Positions 19,556 through 29,457 are shown, numbered from the stretch's first letter. The stretch is DNA of 59,636 nt from Pelagicoccus mobilis (GCF_016595505.1 NZ_JAENIL010000048.1:1-59636); one strand, 5' to 3'. Numbers and translations are program-made. The notes: a model not told the origin generated them from the sequence alone.

Positions 19556-19565
19556 AAGAGACGCC

Positions 19566-21863
19566 ATGAAGAAACTTCGCCCTAACCCCCTGTTACTAGC
19601 GTGTGCAATCGGCATCCTAACGCTCTGTCAAAACATGTACTCTAACGGATCCGTCCACGAGACGGATAGCACCGAAGACTTCGAAACGAAACTCATGCTG
19701 GCAAACTTCGAGGGTAAAAACGTCCCCGAGCTGCTTGTGACAAATGCCTCTAATGGGGAAATCATCCAAACAGGGAGTTCACACGCTTTCAAAGTATCAC
19801 TGGCAACCTCCTCCAACAAGTGGGCCGGCCTCGAGCTCAAACCAAGCCAGCCGCTGGACCTAAGCAAAATGGGTCCAATAAGTCTCGTATTTGATGCAGC
19901 AAGCCTAGGCGAACACACCACTCAACTCTTCATCAACATCACCGACAAAAACGGAGCGAGCCATTCCCGTAGCGCCGTCATCCGCTCGGGGAAGATGAAC
20001 ACGTACTACGCGGTTCTATCCAGCAGCGATCTAAAAAGCGATGCAGAGGACGAAACCGTTGAGCTCAATCTGGCTTCAGGTATGCGCTCCAATCCTCCGC
20101 CGTTCAACACCGACGCAATTCAAACCGCATGGCTTTGGGGAACCAAGAATTTGGACCTGAGCGGTATCTCGCTGATTAAGCTGAGCTCGATGAACTCCAG
20201 CCACAATAAGGAGCTTCTCATCGATAATATCCGCATCGCCGGCAATCCACCCTACCACGAGGATTATCTTACCGGCATCCTCGACGAGTTCGGCCAAGCG
20301 GCGAAAAAGGACTTTGAAGGAAAGGTAAACTCCGTTGAGGAGCTACGTGCAGCACGGGATACCGAACTCGCATCCTTTAAAGAAAAACCGTTCACAAATC
20401 GCTCGAAATACGGAGGATGGAAAGACGGCCCTAAACTCGAGGCTACCGGCTATTTCCGTGCGGCGAAGCACAACGGAAAATGGAGCCTCGTCGATCCCGA
20501 TGGATACCTCTATCTCGCAACTGGCGTGGCGGTCATACGCCTCGGTGATACTTCCACGATGACAGGACTCGACCGCAAGGTGTATCCATCAGACGAGGAC
20601 CACAGTAAGACAGAAACACACGTTACCGTTTCTCCTGTTAGGCGAAACCTTTTCCAGTGGCTTCCAGACTCGAGCGATCCTCTGTCCAAACACTACCACT
20701 ACGCTCGCGGAGTGCATTCCGGAGCTATGGACAAAGGGATCTCCTACAACTTCTACGAAGCGAACCTAGAGCGTAAATACGGCGACAACTACCATGAGCG
20801 ATGGCGAGAGGTAACCATCGATCGCATGTTGAACTGGGGCTTCACCTCGCTCGGAAACTGGACAGAACCCGGACTCTACAACAACGACCGAATCCCCTAC
20901 TTCGCCAACGCGTGGATTACAGGCGAACACAAGACAGTTTCGAGCGGCAACGACTTCTGGCACGCTCTACCCGATGTCTTCGACCCAGCCTGGGAAAAGG
21001 TCGCAGACAAGGCGGTCCGAAAAGTGGCTAAAGAGACTCAAGGCAATTCGTGGTGCGTCGGTGTGTTCATCGACAACGAAATCAGTTTCGGTCGGCCGAA
21101 TAGTCAGCAAACACGTTACGGCATCCCCATCCACACGCTCCAACGCGATGGAAATGAAGTTCCTACGAAAGCCGCGTTCACTCGAGCAATGCAGGAGAAG
21201 TATTCGAGTATCGAAGCGCTCAATACAGTTTGGGAAACGAATATTTCATCTTGGGACGCTTTCAACCGAGGTTTCGATTCCACCATAAACAATCAAGCCC
21301 AGGTCGCCGACTACGCGTTACTCTTGGAGCTATACGCTTCCAAGTATTATGAGACCATCGCCGCATCGATGGATACGCACCTTCCCAATCACCTCTATCT
21401 CGGCTCCCGTATGCCAGATTGGGGCATGCCTATGGAAGCCGTTCGCGGAGCTGCCAAACATGTAGACGTGCTAAGCTTCAATCTCTACAAGGAAAGCCTC
21501 TTTCATGAGACCTGGGCCTTTCTCGAAGAAATGGATATGCCGAGCATCATCGGCGAATACTCTATCGGATCCACCAACGACGGCCACTACCACTTCGGCA
21601 TAATCGATGCAGAAGACCAGGAAGACAGAGCAACGAAGTTTGTCGACTACCTCGACTCCCTCATTGCAAATCCCTACTTTATCGGGGCCCACTGGTTCCA
21701 GTACATCGACTCAAACATGACCGGCCGAGTCTACGACGGAGAGAACTACAACAACGGTTTCATCCGTGTATCAGACATCCCTTACCAGCCGATGGTCGAC
21801 GCATCCCAAGAATTCCACAAGGATCTCTACGAGAAACGGTTCAGGGAAAGCAATAAACTGTAG
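19566..21863 (+). CDS. GH50-family beta-agarase, secreted
   Basis: The 765-aa protein has a signal peptide (LLLACAIGILTLCQNMYSNG) and an N-terminal carbohydrate-binding-like beta domain (to about residue 240). The rest is a TIM-barrel catalytic part with GH50 hallmarks: VGVFIDNEISFG with the probable acid/base E505, IIGEYSIGS with the probable nucleophile E664, and HWFQYIDSNMTGRVYDGENY near the end. GH50 enzymes release neoagarobiose or neoagarotetraose from agarose of red algae. The start is the ATG at 19566, next to the signal peptide. It is convergent with a beta-galactosidase-like gene, so the pair forms a small agar or galactan set without a SusC/D-like transporter here. Confidence 0.88.
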   Translation: MKKLRPNPLLLACAIGILTLCQNMYSNGSVHETDSTEDFETKLMLANFEGKNVPELLVTNASNGEIIQTGSSHAFKVSLATSSNKWAGLELKPSQPLDLSKMGPISLVFDAASLGEHTTQLFINITDKNGASHSRSAVIRSGKMNTYYAVLSSSDLKSDAEDETVELNLASGMRSNPPPFNTDAIQTAWLWGTKNLDLSGISLIKLSSMNSSHNKELLIDNIRIAGNPPYHEDYLTGILDEFGQAAKKDFEGKVNSVEELRAARDTELASFKEKPFTNRSKYGGWKDGPKLEATGYFRAAKHNGKWSLVDPDGYLYLATGVAVIRLGDTSTMTGLDRKVYPSDEDHSKTETHVTVSPVRRNLFQWLPDSSDPLSKHYHYARGVHSGAMDKGISYNFYEANLERKYGDNYHERWREVTIDRMLNWGFTSLGNWTEPGLYNNDRIPYFANAWITGEHKTVSSGNDFWHALPDVFDPAWEKVADKAVRKVAKETQGNSWCVGVFIDNEISFGRPNSQQTRYGIPIHTLQRDGNEVPTKAAFTRAMQEKYSSIEALNTVWETNISSWDAFNRGFDSTINNQAQVADYALLLELYASKYYETIAASMDTHLPNHLYLGSRMPDWGMPMEAVRGAAKHVDVLSFNLYKESLFHETWAFLEEMDMPSIIGEYSIGSTNDGHYHFGIIDAEDQEDRATKFVDYLDSLIANPYFIGAHWFQYIDSNMTGRVYDGENYNNGFIRVSDIPYQPMVDASQEFHKDLYEKRFRESNKL

Positions 21864-21913
21864 GGCGTGGCGCAGACCCGCCACTAGATGATCGCCTCAT
21901 CGCGGCGACCTAC
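21860..21913. repeat. Imperfect palindromic REP-like unit
   Basis: This 54-bp element has GTAGG at one end and CCTAC at the other, with further partial pairing inside (GGCGTGGC, GGCGG, and GATGATCGCCTCATCGC). It overlaps the agarase stop codon and lies in the convergent gap, a typical place for REP-like elements. Confidence 0.45.
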
Positions 21914-21921
21914 AATTAGTA

Positions 21922-23538
21922 TCACCAATACCGATACAGTTTACAGATACTAATTCCCGTCGCCTGCTTGTTCGCGATCAAATCCCCTTCCGGCGATTCG
22001 AAATCGAGGAAACGCCAATGGACTCCACGCCCAGCTTCGTCGCCGTTTAAGCGACGCCCGGCAATCCACTCGCCTTCAACAAAGTTCCCTTCTTCAATCG
22101 AGAGGATTCCCGCTTTCACCTTGGTTTCCCCAGGAACTGCAAACGCTATCTGAAAGCCAAAACCGGCCCCGATAAACGTATCTTCGCCTATTTGGATTAC
22201 TAGGCCTCCCGCTCGTTTCGCATCTTGCCCAAAGGCTTCATCGAGAATGACACGCATCTCAAAGCCGCCCAGCTCCCGCGTAACCTCTGGAGTTTCCTCA
22301 TCGAGTATGAAACCAAACGATTTCCCGGCCCCTTGGTGCTCTAGGATGAGCGGAGCCATTTGCTTCAGAACATCGTAGCTACGCTGAATCCGATTTTCCT
22401 CCTCGGGCTCAATCGAATCGATAGCAAAGGGCGAAACTCCAATCGCATCATGCTCACCAATAGGCAGAAACAACTGGGTCGCAGCCAAGTCGTTCCAATG
22501 CATTTCCGGGATGAACAGAGGATTCCCGCGACGGACATACCTTCGGCACCACTCCGCGAATTGAGGCTGGTAGATATCGGGAGCTAGGAAATCGATACTC
22601 GGGGCGACGATTTGCCACACATCCAAAGTATGTGGCAAGGGACCACCACTTGGCCACTCACCCGGTTTCTGTCCACCGCTGGCGACACCGCCAGGACCAT
22701 TGTCTAAGCTGCAAAGCCAAGCGTTCACGAACATGGGGAGCTCGTACTCTGCCTTGCCCGCAGCGGTCACCTTTTCGATGTAGCTGGCGTAGGCCCAAGC
22801 CATGAAAAGCTCGTCAGTCGCCGCCCCTTCGCCAAACACATTTTCCCAGTTCCCTGCGGCCTGCTTACCGTTCGCTTCCCAAAGTCGCAAAAGGTCCCCA
22901 CCGATATCCAACGACTCATCCTTCAATGGGGCAATTAAGGTATCCGGGACCTGAGAGTTGAACGCATTCTCAGCCGAAACACTTCGATCACGAGAATCGC
23001 CCAACACCCCGACCTCATTCTCGACTTGTACCATGATCACGGTGTGCTGCTCACCATCGACTCCCTTAAGATGCCTCATCAATGACGCAAACGCCCGACA
23101 ATCCGCCTCACAGGTCGACCCAGCAAATGCAGACAAAATCTCTAAAGGCGCTCCCCCAGCCGCTTTCACTCTTGGGAAGCGATCACTATCTTTTTTCACC
23201 CAGGCTGGGGCGTAGTTTGAGAGGCCGTTCTTCCAAGTACCAAACCAAAGCAGTACCAACTTCAGACCGTGCGTGCGCGCCTGCTGAATCAATCCATCGA
23301 CCAGGGTGAAGTCGAATTGGCCTTCCTCGGGCTCAGTCAGTTCCCAAGTCACAGCCGCAAGCACTGTGTTGAGGTGCATTTCTTTCAATTTCGCCCACTG
23401 CGGAGCCATGAAACGTAAACTGGACGAGCTAGAGTTATGCAGTTCGCCTCCAATTACTAAAAACGGGGCTCCTTCGACAATGAGCTGAGTAGCCGTACCT
23501 TTACGTCGGAGGTGGGGTATTGGGCTTTGTTTTTGCAT
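21922..23538 (-). CDS. Beta-galactosidase-like glycoside hydrolase (GH35/GH42-like with DUF5597-type C-terminus)
   Basis: The 538-aa protein opens with a TIM barrel: FLVIGGELHNSSSSS, NTVLAAVTWELTEPEEGQFD, the acid/base E175 in VQVENEVG, and the likely nucleophile E345 in LFIPEMHWND. The last ~150 residues match the beta-sheet region of DUF5597 proteins. The family hydrolyses beta-galactosides; the exact linkage is unknown. There is no clear signal peptide, so it may be cytoplasmic and act on oligosaccharides released by the GH50 enzyme. The ATG at 23538, preceded by GGAAATGGA, is preferred over a GTG seven codons upstream. It is convergent with the agarase. Confidence 0.82.
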   Translation of the reverse strand: MQKQSPIPHLRRKGTATQLIVEGAPFLVIGGELHNSSSSSLRFMAPQWAKLKEMHLNTVLAAVTWELTEPEEGQFDFTLVDGLIQQARTHGLKLVLLWFGTWKNGLSNYAPAWVKKDSDRFPRVKAAGGAPLEILSAFAGSTCEADCRAFASLMRHLKGVDGEQHTVIMVQVENEVGVLGDSRDRSVSAENAFNSQVPDTLIAPLKDESLDIGGDLLRLWEANGKQAAGNWENVFGEGAATDELFMAWAYASYIEKVTAAGKAEYELPMFVNAWLCSLDNGPGGVASGGQKPGEWPSGGPLPHTLDVWQIVAPSIDFLAPDIYQPQFAEWCRRYVRRGNPLFIPEMHWNDLAATQLFLPIGEHDAIGVSPFAIDSIEPEEENRIQRSYDVLKQMAPLILEHQGAGKSFGFILDEETPEVTRELGGFEMRVILDEAFGQDAKRAGGLVIQIGEDTFIGAGFGFQIAFAVPGETKVKAGILSIEEGNFVEGEWIAGRRLNGDEAGRGVHWRFLDFESPEGDLIANKQATGISICKLYRYW

Positions 23539-23662
23539 ACAATATCCATTTCCAAACACTCATTGCCCAATCAGACAAAGGCAAAAGTCGTTAACCTCAA
23601 TAATCCGCCAAACTTCGCCCATTTATTGGGAATAAATCACCCCCCGAAACATCTTAGAGAGT

Positions 23663-23893
23663 ATGCGATCCCTACTACCCAAAAGTGCCGCTTTGATGGT
23701 GCTGACAGCGACAGTCTTTCTCGCTGGCTGTGAAACCGTTCCCGCCTACCGACAGGAGCACGTCTCCAAAGCTGGAATGACCTTCTCTGACTCACTCACC
23801 GGGTCGAATGAAGCCTCGTTAACAGCTCAACTTGAACCAGGATCTCAAACCTCCGGAGGAGCCCAAGCCTCCGGTTGCTCAGCTTGCAGATAA
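23663..23893 (+). CDS. Small lipoprotein, DUF4266 family
   Basis: The 76-aa protein has a lipoprotein signal with lipobox LAGC (C23). The mature part keeps the DUF4266 pattern: YRQEHVSKAGMTFSDSL and a glycine/serine-rich end with cysteines (SGGAQASGCSACR). In many bacteria DUF4266 genes lie with a DUF3570 outer-membrane protein, a TlpA thioredoxin and an ApbE flavin transferase. Here it heads a three-gene unit with the first two partner types. Its stop codon overlaps the next start (TAATG). Its function is unknown; the C-terminal cysteines suggest metal or thiol chemistry. Confidence 0.8.
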   Translation: MRSLLPKSAALMVLTATVFLAGCETVPAYRQEHVSKAGMTFSDSLTGSNEASLTAQLEPGSQTSGGAQASGCSACR

Positions 23894-24987
23894 TGAAAAC
23901 ACTGTACCTAAGCTGCACCCTTCTGATCGCTGCTCCACTGTCAGCTGCGCCGAACGGTCTCGAAACGCTGGAATCCTCGGTTGAGCTCTTGGAAAGTGAT
24001 TTGTTTTCGATCGATCTATGGTCGATGCGGTCCACACAAACGCTCGGTGACTGGGAACTTGAAACGGGATTTTCCTTCACAGACTACGAGATCGATTACC
24101 GTGTAACGGATTTCGACTTCTTCGGCGAAGACACGATCATCAACGAGGAAACCTACTCTATCGATCTCACAGCGTCTCGAGCAATTCAGGACAACCTCAG
24201 CTTTGATTTCGGCCTGAGTTACCGCGACGGGTTTTCGAGTTATCGCGAAGTTTGGCTCGATACATTTTTCGATCAGCACTACGCCCCACTCGAGGGAGTT
24301 GAAGGACACGAACTGTACGAGAATTTCGACGCTAGCGCTTACGGCGTTTTCACCGGGGTACGTTGGGAGTATCTTCCCGCAAACGCGATCGCAAGTGTCA
24401 CTCTATCCCGAATACAAGACAACGTTTCCCCCGGATACGAAATCGACTTCGATGGGATCCGCCGCGGCGAACTGGTTCTTGCGACGACTTCAATTAGCTT
24501 CGTCACTGAAAACGTACTCACTGAACGCCTCCGTTCCAGAGCTGCGCTCACGATCACTGACACCTCAGCAAGAGAGATTCGCTATGCAGGAGAGATCGCG
24601 CTCAACGCAGCGATTGGCCAAAACCTGATCTGGAGAAACCGAATCGGGGCAGCAACTGAAGACCCGCAATACGATGCCCATTTTTTTGATACCGCCTTCG
24701 AGTACCAAGCAACAGAGCGAACCGCAGTCTACCTACAAGGCCGTCACTACGAAGATTCGGGTGAAATCGAAAACGCTCTTCTTTTCACAACAGCCGCACC
24801 TGCTCTGGACAATGACTCCGTCACACTCGGTCTTCGCTACGCCAATGAAAACTGGACCGCGAAATTCGCTTACACCTACTCCGAGTCCGACTTCGCCCCC
24901 ACAAATCTAAACGTGGATTTCTTCCAGAATCTATACGTCGACGACAATTGGACCAACTTCCAATTCGCGATTGGGAAAACCTTTTAA
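23893..24987 (+). CDS. Outer-membrane beta-barrel protein, DUF3570-like
   Basis: The 364-aa protein has a signal peptide (LYLSCTLLIAAPLSAA). It continues as alternating amphipathic beta-strands with aromatic girdles (LSFDFGLSYRD, WTAKFAYTYSESDF) and ends in F, as outer-membrane barrels do. Its place between a DUF4266 lipoprotein and a TlpA-like thioredoxin points to the DUF3570 role, although it is short and divergent for that family. The ATG at 23893 overlaps the previous stop; a TTG six codons upstream is less likely. The 4-bp gap to the next gene supports one operon. Confidence 0.75.
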   Translation: MKTLYLSCTLLIAAPLSAAPNGLETLESSVELLESDLFSIDLWSMRSTQTLGDWELETGFSFTDYEIDYRVTDFDFFGEDTIINEETYSIDLTASRAIQDNLSFDFGLSYRDGFSSYREVWLDTFFDQHYAPLEGVEGHELYENFDASAYGVFTGVRWEYLPANAIASVTLSRIQDNVSPGYEIDFDGIRRGELVLATTSISFVTENVLTERLRSRAALTITDTSAREIRYAGEIALNAAIGQNLIWRNRIGAATEDPQYDAHFFDTAFEYQATERTAVYLQGRHYEDSGEIENALLFTTAAPALDNDSVTLGLRYANENWTAKFAYTYSESDFAPTNLNVDFFQNLYVDDNWTNFQFAIGKTF

Positions 24988-24991
24988 GGCA

Positions 24992-26206
24992 ATGCTCAGC
25001 AATCAATCACCAAGACGAAAGAAAGTCCTCACTAGGACTTTTGCAGGAATCCTACTTTGTATTCTCTCAACAAGCACAAGCCTATGGGGACAACGCTATC
25101 AGGTGGGAGATATCGTCGAAAACTTCACCCTCACGAACCGGGCGACTAATGAGCCGGTGAGTTTGAGCGACTTCGAAGGTAAGGTCGTCTTCCTCGAATG
25201 GTTCGCCTACTGGTGCCCATTTTGCCAGGCTGCCGCCAAACAAGTGAAACAAGGGATCGTGGATCACTACGGAGGCGGTGGAAATCCGAACGGAGTGCCC
25301 GTCTTACACGTCGCTCTAAATCTCGAGCCGGACAATCCTGGCTTTACCGACCAATTCATTACCGAACACAGTCTCCAGCTCGTTTTGCAGGATACTGATG
25401 CCTCACTTGCCTCCAAGTTCCATGTCGGCGGACAACCCATTTTCGCTATCATCAATGGTGTCGAAAACTCAACCAGTCACGAACAGTGGGAACTCATATA
25501 CTCACGCCTCGGTTATGGTGCAGATAACCAACCAATCACCGAGTTCAGACAGGCGATCAACTCAGTAGAAGCAGGAATAAGTGTTGAGGCCCCATCGATT
25601 ACACAGCACCCCACGAGTCAAAACCTAGCAACCGGATCGGAGCTAACGCTTTCCGTACAAGCGACCGGTGACGAACTCACTTACGTCTGGAAAAAGGACG
25701 AGCAAACACTGGAAGGGCAAAGCAGCGCAACACTAACAATAGCGACCTCAACCCTAGCCGACTCAGGCTCCTACACAGTAACAGTGAGTAATGCTGGTGG
25801 AGAAATCGTTAGCTCAGTAGCAGAAATATCGGTCAGGCTATCCTTTGAGGACTACCTCGCGGATACGGGTCTTACCGGCAATGACGCATTCATTCAAGCC
25901 GATCCAGACGCCGATGGTTATTCGAACGTATTTGAATACCTAGCACAAACGAATCCGAACGACTCGTCATCCACTCCCGCAATGAGTCTTCAGTTCAAAC
26001 AAACAGACGAGGGCCTAATGCTTGAGGCGATATTCCCAACGAACGAGCTTACAATCGGCTACACTGTAAGAGTCGAAGCGAGCATGGACCCAAGTTTTAC
26101 AACCGACAACAGCACCATGCATTCCTTTGACAGCGAAGGTAAAATTGAGACTCTGATCGACTTAAACAAAGAGCTATTCGCCCGTCTTGTGGCTAACCCA
26201 ATCTAA
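24992..26206 (+). CDS. Secreted TlpA-like thioredoxin with Ig-like domain and DxDxDG C-terminal module
   Basis: The 404-aa protein has a signal peptide ending near SLWGQ, a thioredoxin/AhpC-TSA domain (residues ~35-190) with redox pair C75-P-F-C78 in YWCPFCQAA, an Ig-like domain (~198-285, SGSYTVTVSNAGG), and a tail with calcium-type DPDADGYSN and FEYLAQTNP. The tail resembles that of the GSDH protein at 29555. It is probably a periplasmic or surface thiol-disulfide protein that services its operon partners. The ATG at 24992 has an AAGG site; a TTG at 24971 would overlap the barrel gene. Confidence 0.82.
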   Translation: MLSNQSPRRKKVLTRTFAGILLCILSTSTSLWGQRYQVGDIVENFTLTNRATNEPVSLSDFEGKVVFLEWFAYWCPFCQAAAKQVKQGIVDHYGGGGNPNGVPVLHVALNLEPDNPGFTDQFITEHSLQLVLQDTDASLASKFHVGGQPIFAIINGVENSTSHEQWELIYSRLGYGADNQPITEFRQAINSVEAGISVEAPSITQHPTSQNLATGSELTLSVQATGDELTYVWKKDEQTLEGQSSATLTIATSTLADSGSYTVTVSNAGGEIVSSVAEISVRLSFEDYLADTGLTGNDAFIQADPDADGYSNVFEYLAQTNPNDSSSTPAMSLQFKQTDEGLMLEAIFPTNELTIGYTVRVEASMDPSFTTDNSTMHSFDSEGKIETLIDLNKELFARLVANPI

Positions 26207-26277
26207 ATCGCTAGCGCACATTCGAAATGTCCTCACTAGTGCGAATTCCGTCCAGCTCATTGGTCCATTATCCTGTT

Positions 26278-28572
26278 TTAACTTACTCTTTTCCGGACCT
26301 CGACTTGGATCGACTTTGAGGCCGGAGTTTCGCTACCTTTAGCAGTATGATCGATCGGCACTAAGGTATTGGCCTCCGGGAAATACATTGCAATGCATGA
26401 TTTCGGAATGTCGTAAGGAATCACTTGATACAACCGCGTCACCCGCTCTTCGCCTTTGAAATACGAATACACGTCAACTTCGTCTTCCGCGTTTAGATCC
26501 AAACGGTTCATATCTTCGGAATTCATGAAAACGATACGTCGCTCCCCACGAATACCACGATAGCGATCGTTTAGACCATAGACTGTCGTATTGAACTGAT
26601 CGTGACTCCGGATGGTCATCAAAAGCATTCGCCCCGGCTCCGGCTTTTCGATGTCGAGTTCGCTCACCCCGAAGTTTGCCTTGCCCGAAGCAGTCTCGAA
26701 CACGCGTTCCTTGGCTGGGTTGTACAGATAGAAGCCACCCGGTTGACGCGCTTTCTCATTGTAGTTCTCAAAGCCAGGAACCACTCGCTCCACGACTTCC
26801 CGAATCGTCGAGTAATCTGTCTCGAACCTCTCCCAATCAATCTCGCATTTGCGATCCTTGAGAACCTTTTTAGCCATACCGCAAATGATAGCGACCTCGC
26901 TCTTCAACATTTCGGAAGCCGGCGGGATTCGCCCCGATGAAGAATGTACAATCCCCATTGAATTCTCAACGCTCACCCACTGCTCGCCACTCGCCTGCAC
27001 GTCCTTCTCAGAACGCCCTAGACACGGCAGAATCAATGCCTGTTTGCCAGTGATCAGATGCGAGCGATTCAGCTTGGTCGAGATATGCACAGTAAGGCGA
27101 CAATTTCTTAACGCTTCAGCTGTGTATTCAGTATCTGGTGTAGCCGATAAGAAATTTCCTCCTAACGCGACAAATACACGGCCAGGATTCGCCTTCATAT
27201 CGCGAATCGCTTGCACCGCATTGAATCCAATCTCACGCGGGCACTCAAATTTGAACTCTTTCTCCAAGGCGGCGTAAAACCACTCTGGCATGTGCTCGAA
27301 GATCCCCATTGTCCGATCTCCTTGTACGTTACTGTGTCCACGAACAGGACACATTCCCGCGCCCTTTTTCCCGATCGCACCGCGAAGCAAATGAAGGTTC
27401 GTCAAGTCTCGGATCGTAGCTACAGCGTTTCGATGCTGTGTCAGTCCCATAGCCCAACACGAGATGATGCGCGTCTTTGAAGCAAACAGCTCCGCGAGCT
27501 CATTGATGATCGACATTTCAAGATCGCACGCATCCAAGAGTTCCGCCCACGAAATCGATTTCAAGGCCGCCCGATACTCTCCGTAACCCGCGGTGAACTC
27601 GTTGATAAAATCCGAATCTACGACCGTTCGCCCCGACTCCTCCATCTCCAGCAGTCGCTTTCCAATCGCTTGGAAAAGTGCTTGATCTCCATTCGTCGGA
27701 ACACGAACAAAGAGATCCGCTAGAGGAGTCTTACCACCCAGCATTTGCGTCACGCGCTGCGGATGAGCAAAAGCAACAAGCCCAGCTTCACGAAGTGGGT
27801 TTATGGATACGATAGTCGCCCCCTTCTCTTTCGCCTGCTGCAGCGTCGAGAGCATACGCGGATGGTTGGTACCTGGATTTTGACCAATCACCAAAATGAC
27901 TTCGGCATTCTTCAAGTCATCGAGCGACACAGTCCCTTTTCCAACACCGATCGACTGATTGAGAGCGAGACCACTCGACTCATGACACATATTCGAGCAA
28001 TCCGGCAAATTGTTGGTACCTAAAGCTCGCGTGAGCAGCTGATAGAGAAAAGCGGCTTCGTTGCTCGCCCGCCCAGAAGTATAGAAGATTGCCTCATCCG
28101 CGCTAGCCAACTCTCCAATCTCGCTGGCAATCAGACCAAACGCCTCGTCCCAAGAGATCGGAGAATAGTGACTCGCCCCTTCTCGCAAAACCATAGGCTC
28201 CGTCAAGCGGCCTTGTTGGTCATGCCAATAATCGCTCATCTCCGCCAACTCTACCAAGGAATGTTCAGCAAAGAACTTCGCATCGATCCGAGCGGCCGTT
28301 GTCTCACTGGCAATTGCCTTCGCCCCGTTTTCACAAAACTCAAAAGCGCTGCGGTGACCATCCGGGTCTGGCCACGCACAACTCGGGCAATCGAAGCCGC
28401 CCTTTTGGTTCAGTTTCGTGAGAGCGTCTTTTGCCCGCACCACGCCAGCCTTACCGATCGCGTGCTTCATCGCGTGGTAGACGACACTGGCTCCGCCCGC
28501 TTTGTTCGGAGGAGTGGATACGTTTAATTTTTCGAAAGTCTCGGGGGTATTTTCGTTAGGACGAGTTGGCAT
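26278..28572 (-). CDS. FdhF/YdeP-family molybdopterin oxidoreductase
   Basis: The 764-aa protein matches the YdeP subgroup of molybdopterin-guanine-dinucleotide enzymes: GFDCPSCAWPDPDG at residues ~53-66, TSGRASNEAAFLYQLL, NMCHESSG, VIGQNPGTNHPRML for cofactor binding, and a C-terminal molydopterin-dinucleotide domain (TIRSHDQFNTTVYGLNDRYRG). Family substrates are uncertain; formate-dehydrogenase-like or acid-resistance roles have been suggested. There is no Tat signal, so it is cytoplasmic. fdhD is immediately upstream (21 bp) and supplies sulfur for this enzyme type, which supports a working pair. It is convergent with the TlpA operon. Confidence 0.9.
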   Translation of the reverse strand: MPTRPNENTPETFEKLNVSTPPNKAGGASVVYHAMKHAIGKAGVVRAKDALTKLNQKGGFDCPSCAWPDPDGHRSAFEFCENGAKAIASETTAARIDAKFFAEHSLVELAEMSDYWHDQQGRLTEPMVLREGASHYSPISWDEAFGLIASEIGELASADEAIFYTSGRASNEAAFLYQLLTRALGTNNLPDCSNMCHESSGLALNQSIGVGKGTVSLDDLKNAEVILVIGQNPGTNHPRMLSTLQQAKEKGATIVSINPLREAGLVAFAHPQRVTQMLGGKTPLADLFVRVPTNGDQALFQAIGKRLLEMEESGRTVVDSDFINEFTAGYGEYRAALKSISWAELLDACDLEMSIINELAELFASKTRIISCWAMGLTQHRNAVATIRDLTNLHLLRGAIGKKGAGMCPVRGHSNVQGDRTMGIFEHMPEWFYAALEKEFKFECPREIGFNAVQAIRDMKANPGRVFVALGGNFLSATPDTEYTAEALRNCRLTVHISTKLNRSHLITGKQALILPCLGRSEKDVQASGEQWVSVENSMGIVHSSSGRIPPASEMLKSEVAIICGMAKKVLKDRKCEIDWERFETDYSTIREVVERVVPGFENYNEKARQPGGFYLYNPAKERVFETASGKANFGVSELDIEKPEPGRMLLMTIRSHDQFNTTVYGLNDRYRGIRGERRIVFMNSEDMNRLDLNAEDEVDVYSYFKGEERVTRLYQVIPYDIPKSCIAMYFPEANTLVPIDHTAKGSETPASKSIQVEVRKRVS

Positions 28573-28593
28573 ATCTGGTGTAAAAACGTCTTC

Positions 28594-29457
28594 TTAATCC
28601 GTGAACTGGATACGATGCGGAGAACTGTATACGTTGAATCGCTCTCCCCTTAGAAATCCGACAAGCGTCACATTGAAAAGAGTCGCGAGCTCAACGGCGA
28701 AACTGGAGGGGGCTCCAATGCTCACTAAAAACGGGCAGCCGACCGTTAAGGCCTTTTGCATTAAATCGTATCCAAGGCGGCCGCTGAACAATATCGCTTG
28801 TTCCTCCCAAGGGATGTGGTCGCCTCTCACCCAAGCACCTACCAGCTTATCCATAGCGTTGTGCCGTCCTATATCTTCCGCAACCGCGATCAACTCTCCC
28901 TTGGCGTTGAAACGCGCCGCGGCGTGTAGTCCACCCGTGTGCTGAAAATCAGTTTGCTGCTGCAGGAGTCGACTCGGAAACTCTATAAGAGCTTCTTCCG
29001 TGAAACGAGGCCCCTGCTGGTCATGAAATCGTTCCTCACGATCGATCCGGAGGGACTCAAGAGCGCTTTTCCCACAGGCTCCACAAGCGGAGCTAATCGG
29101 AAACGCACGACTGTGTTGATCAGCATTAAGGTCAACGTTTTCATCCACGCTCACGACCGCACGCCGCGCTGGCATTGTCGCCCCTTTTTCCTCTGTAAAG
29201 CGGATGGAGCGAACATCGGAAAACTGCGAGATGATCCCCTCATTGCGGAGCATACCTAAGACTAGCGCTTCATCATCACCCGGAGTTCGGAACGCTACGC
29301 CCAAAGGAAGCGTCGTTTTGCCATTTTTCACAGCAATCTCTAGGGGCTCTTCCACTGTGAGGCGATCGTCCTCAGGTGTATAACGACCTTCGTCGATACG
29401 GAGAATGCGAGAACGCACCGTCCTTGCACGTTGTTCATTTGTCTCTTTAGGGGGCAC
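28594..29457 (-). CDS. fdhD: Formate dehydrogenase accessory sulfurtransferase
   Basis: FdhD passes sulfur from a cysteine desulfurase to the molybdenum cofactor of formate dehydrogenase-type enzymes. The 287-aa protein has the conserved cysteine pair C125 and C128 in SSACGACGKSAL, the DIGRHNAMDKLVG motif and FSGRLGYDLMQKA. It starts the transcript and is followed after 21 bp by the YdeP-type enzyme it presumably activates. It is divergent from the GSDH-cytochrome gene. Confidence 0.93.
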   Translation of the reverse strand: MPPKETNEQRARTVRSRILRIDEGRYTPEDDRLTVEEPLEIAVKNGKTTLPLGVAFRTPGDDEALVLGMLRNEGIISQFSDVRSIRFTEEKGATMPARRAVVSVDENVDLNADQHSRAFPISSACGACGKSALESLRIDREERFHDQQGPRFTEEALIEFPSRLLQQQTDFQHTGGLHAAARFNAKGELIAVAEDIGRHNAMDKLVGAWVRGDHIPWEEQAILFSGRLGYDLMQKALTVGCPFLVSIGAPSSFAVELATLFNVTLVGFLRGERFNVYSSPHRIQFTD

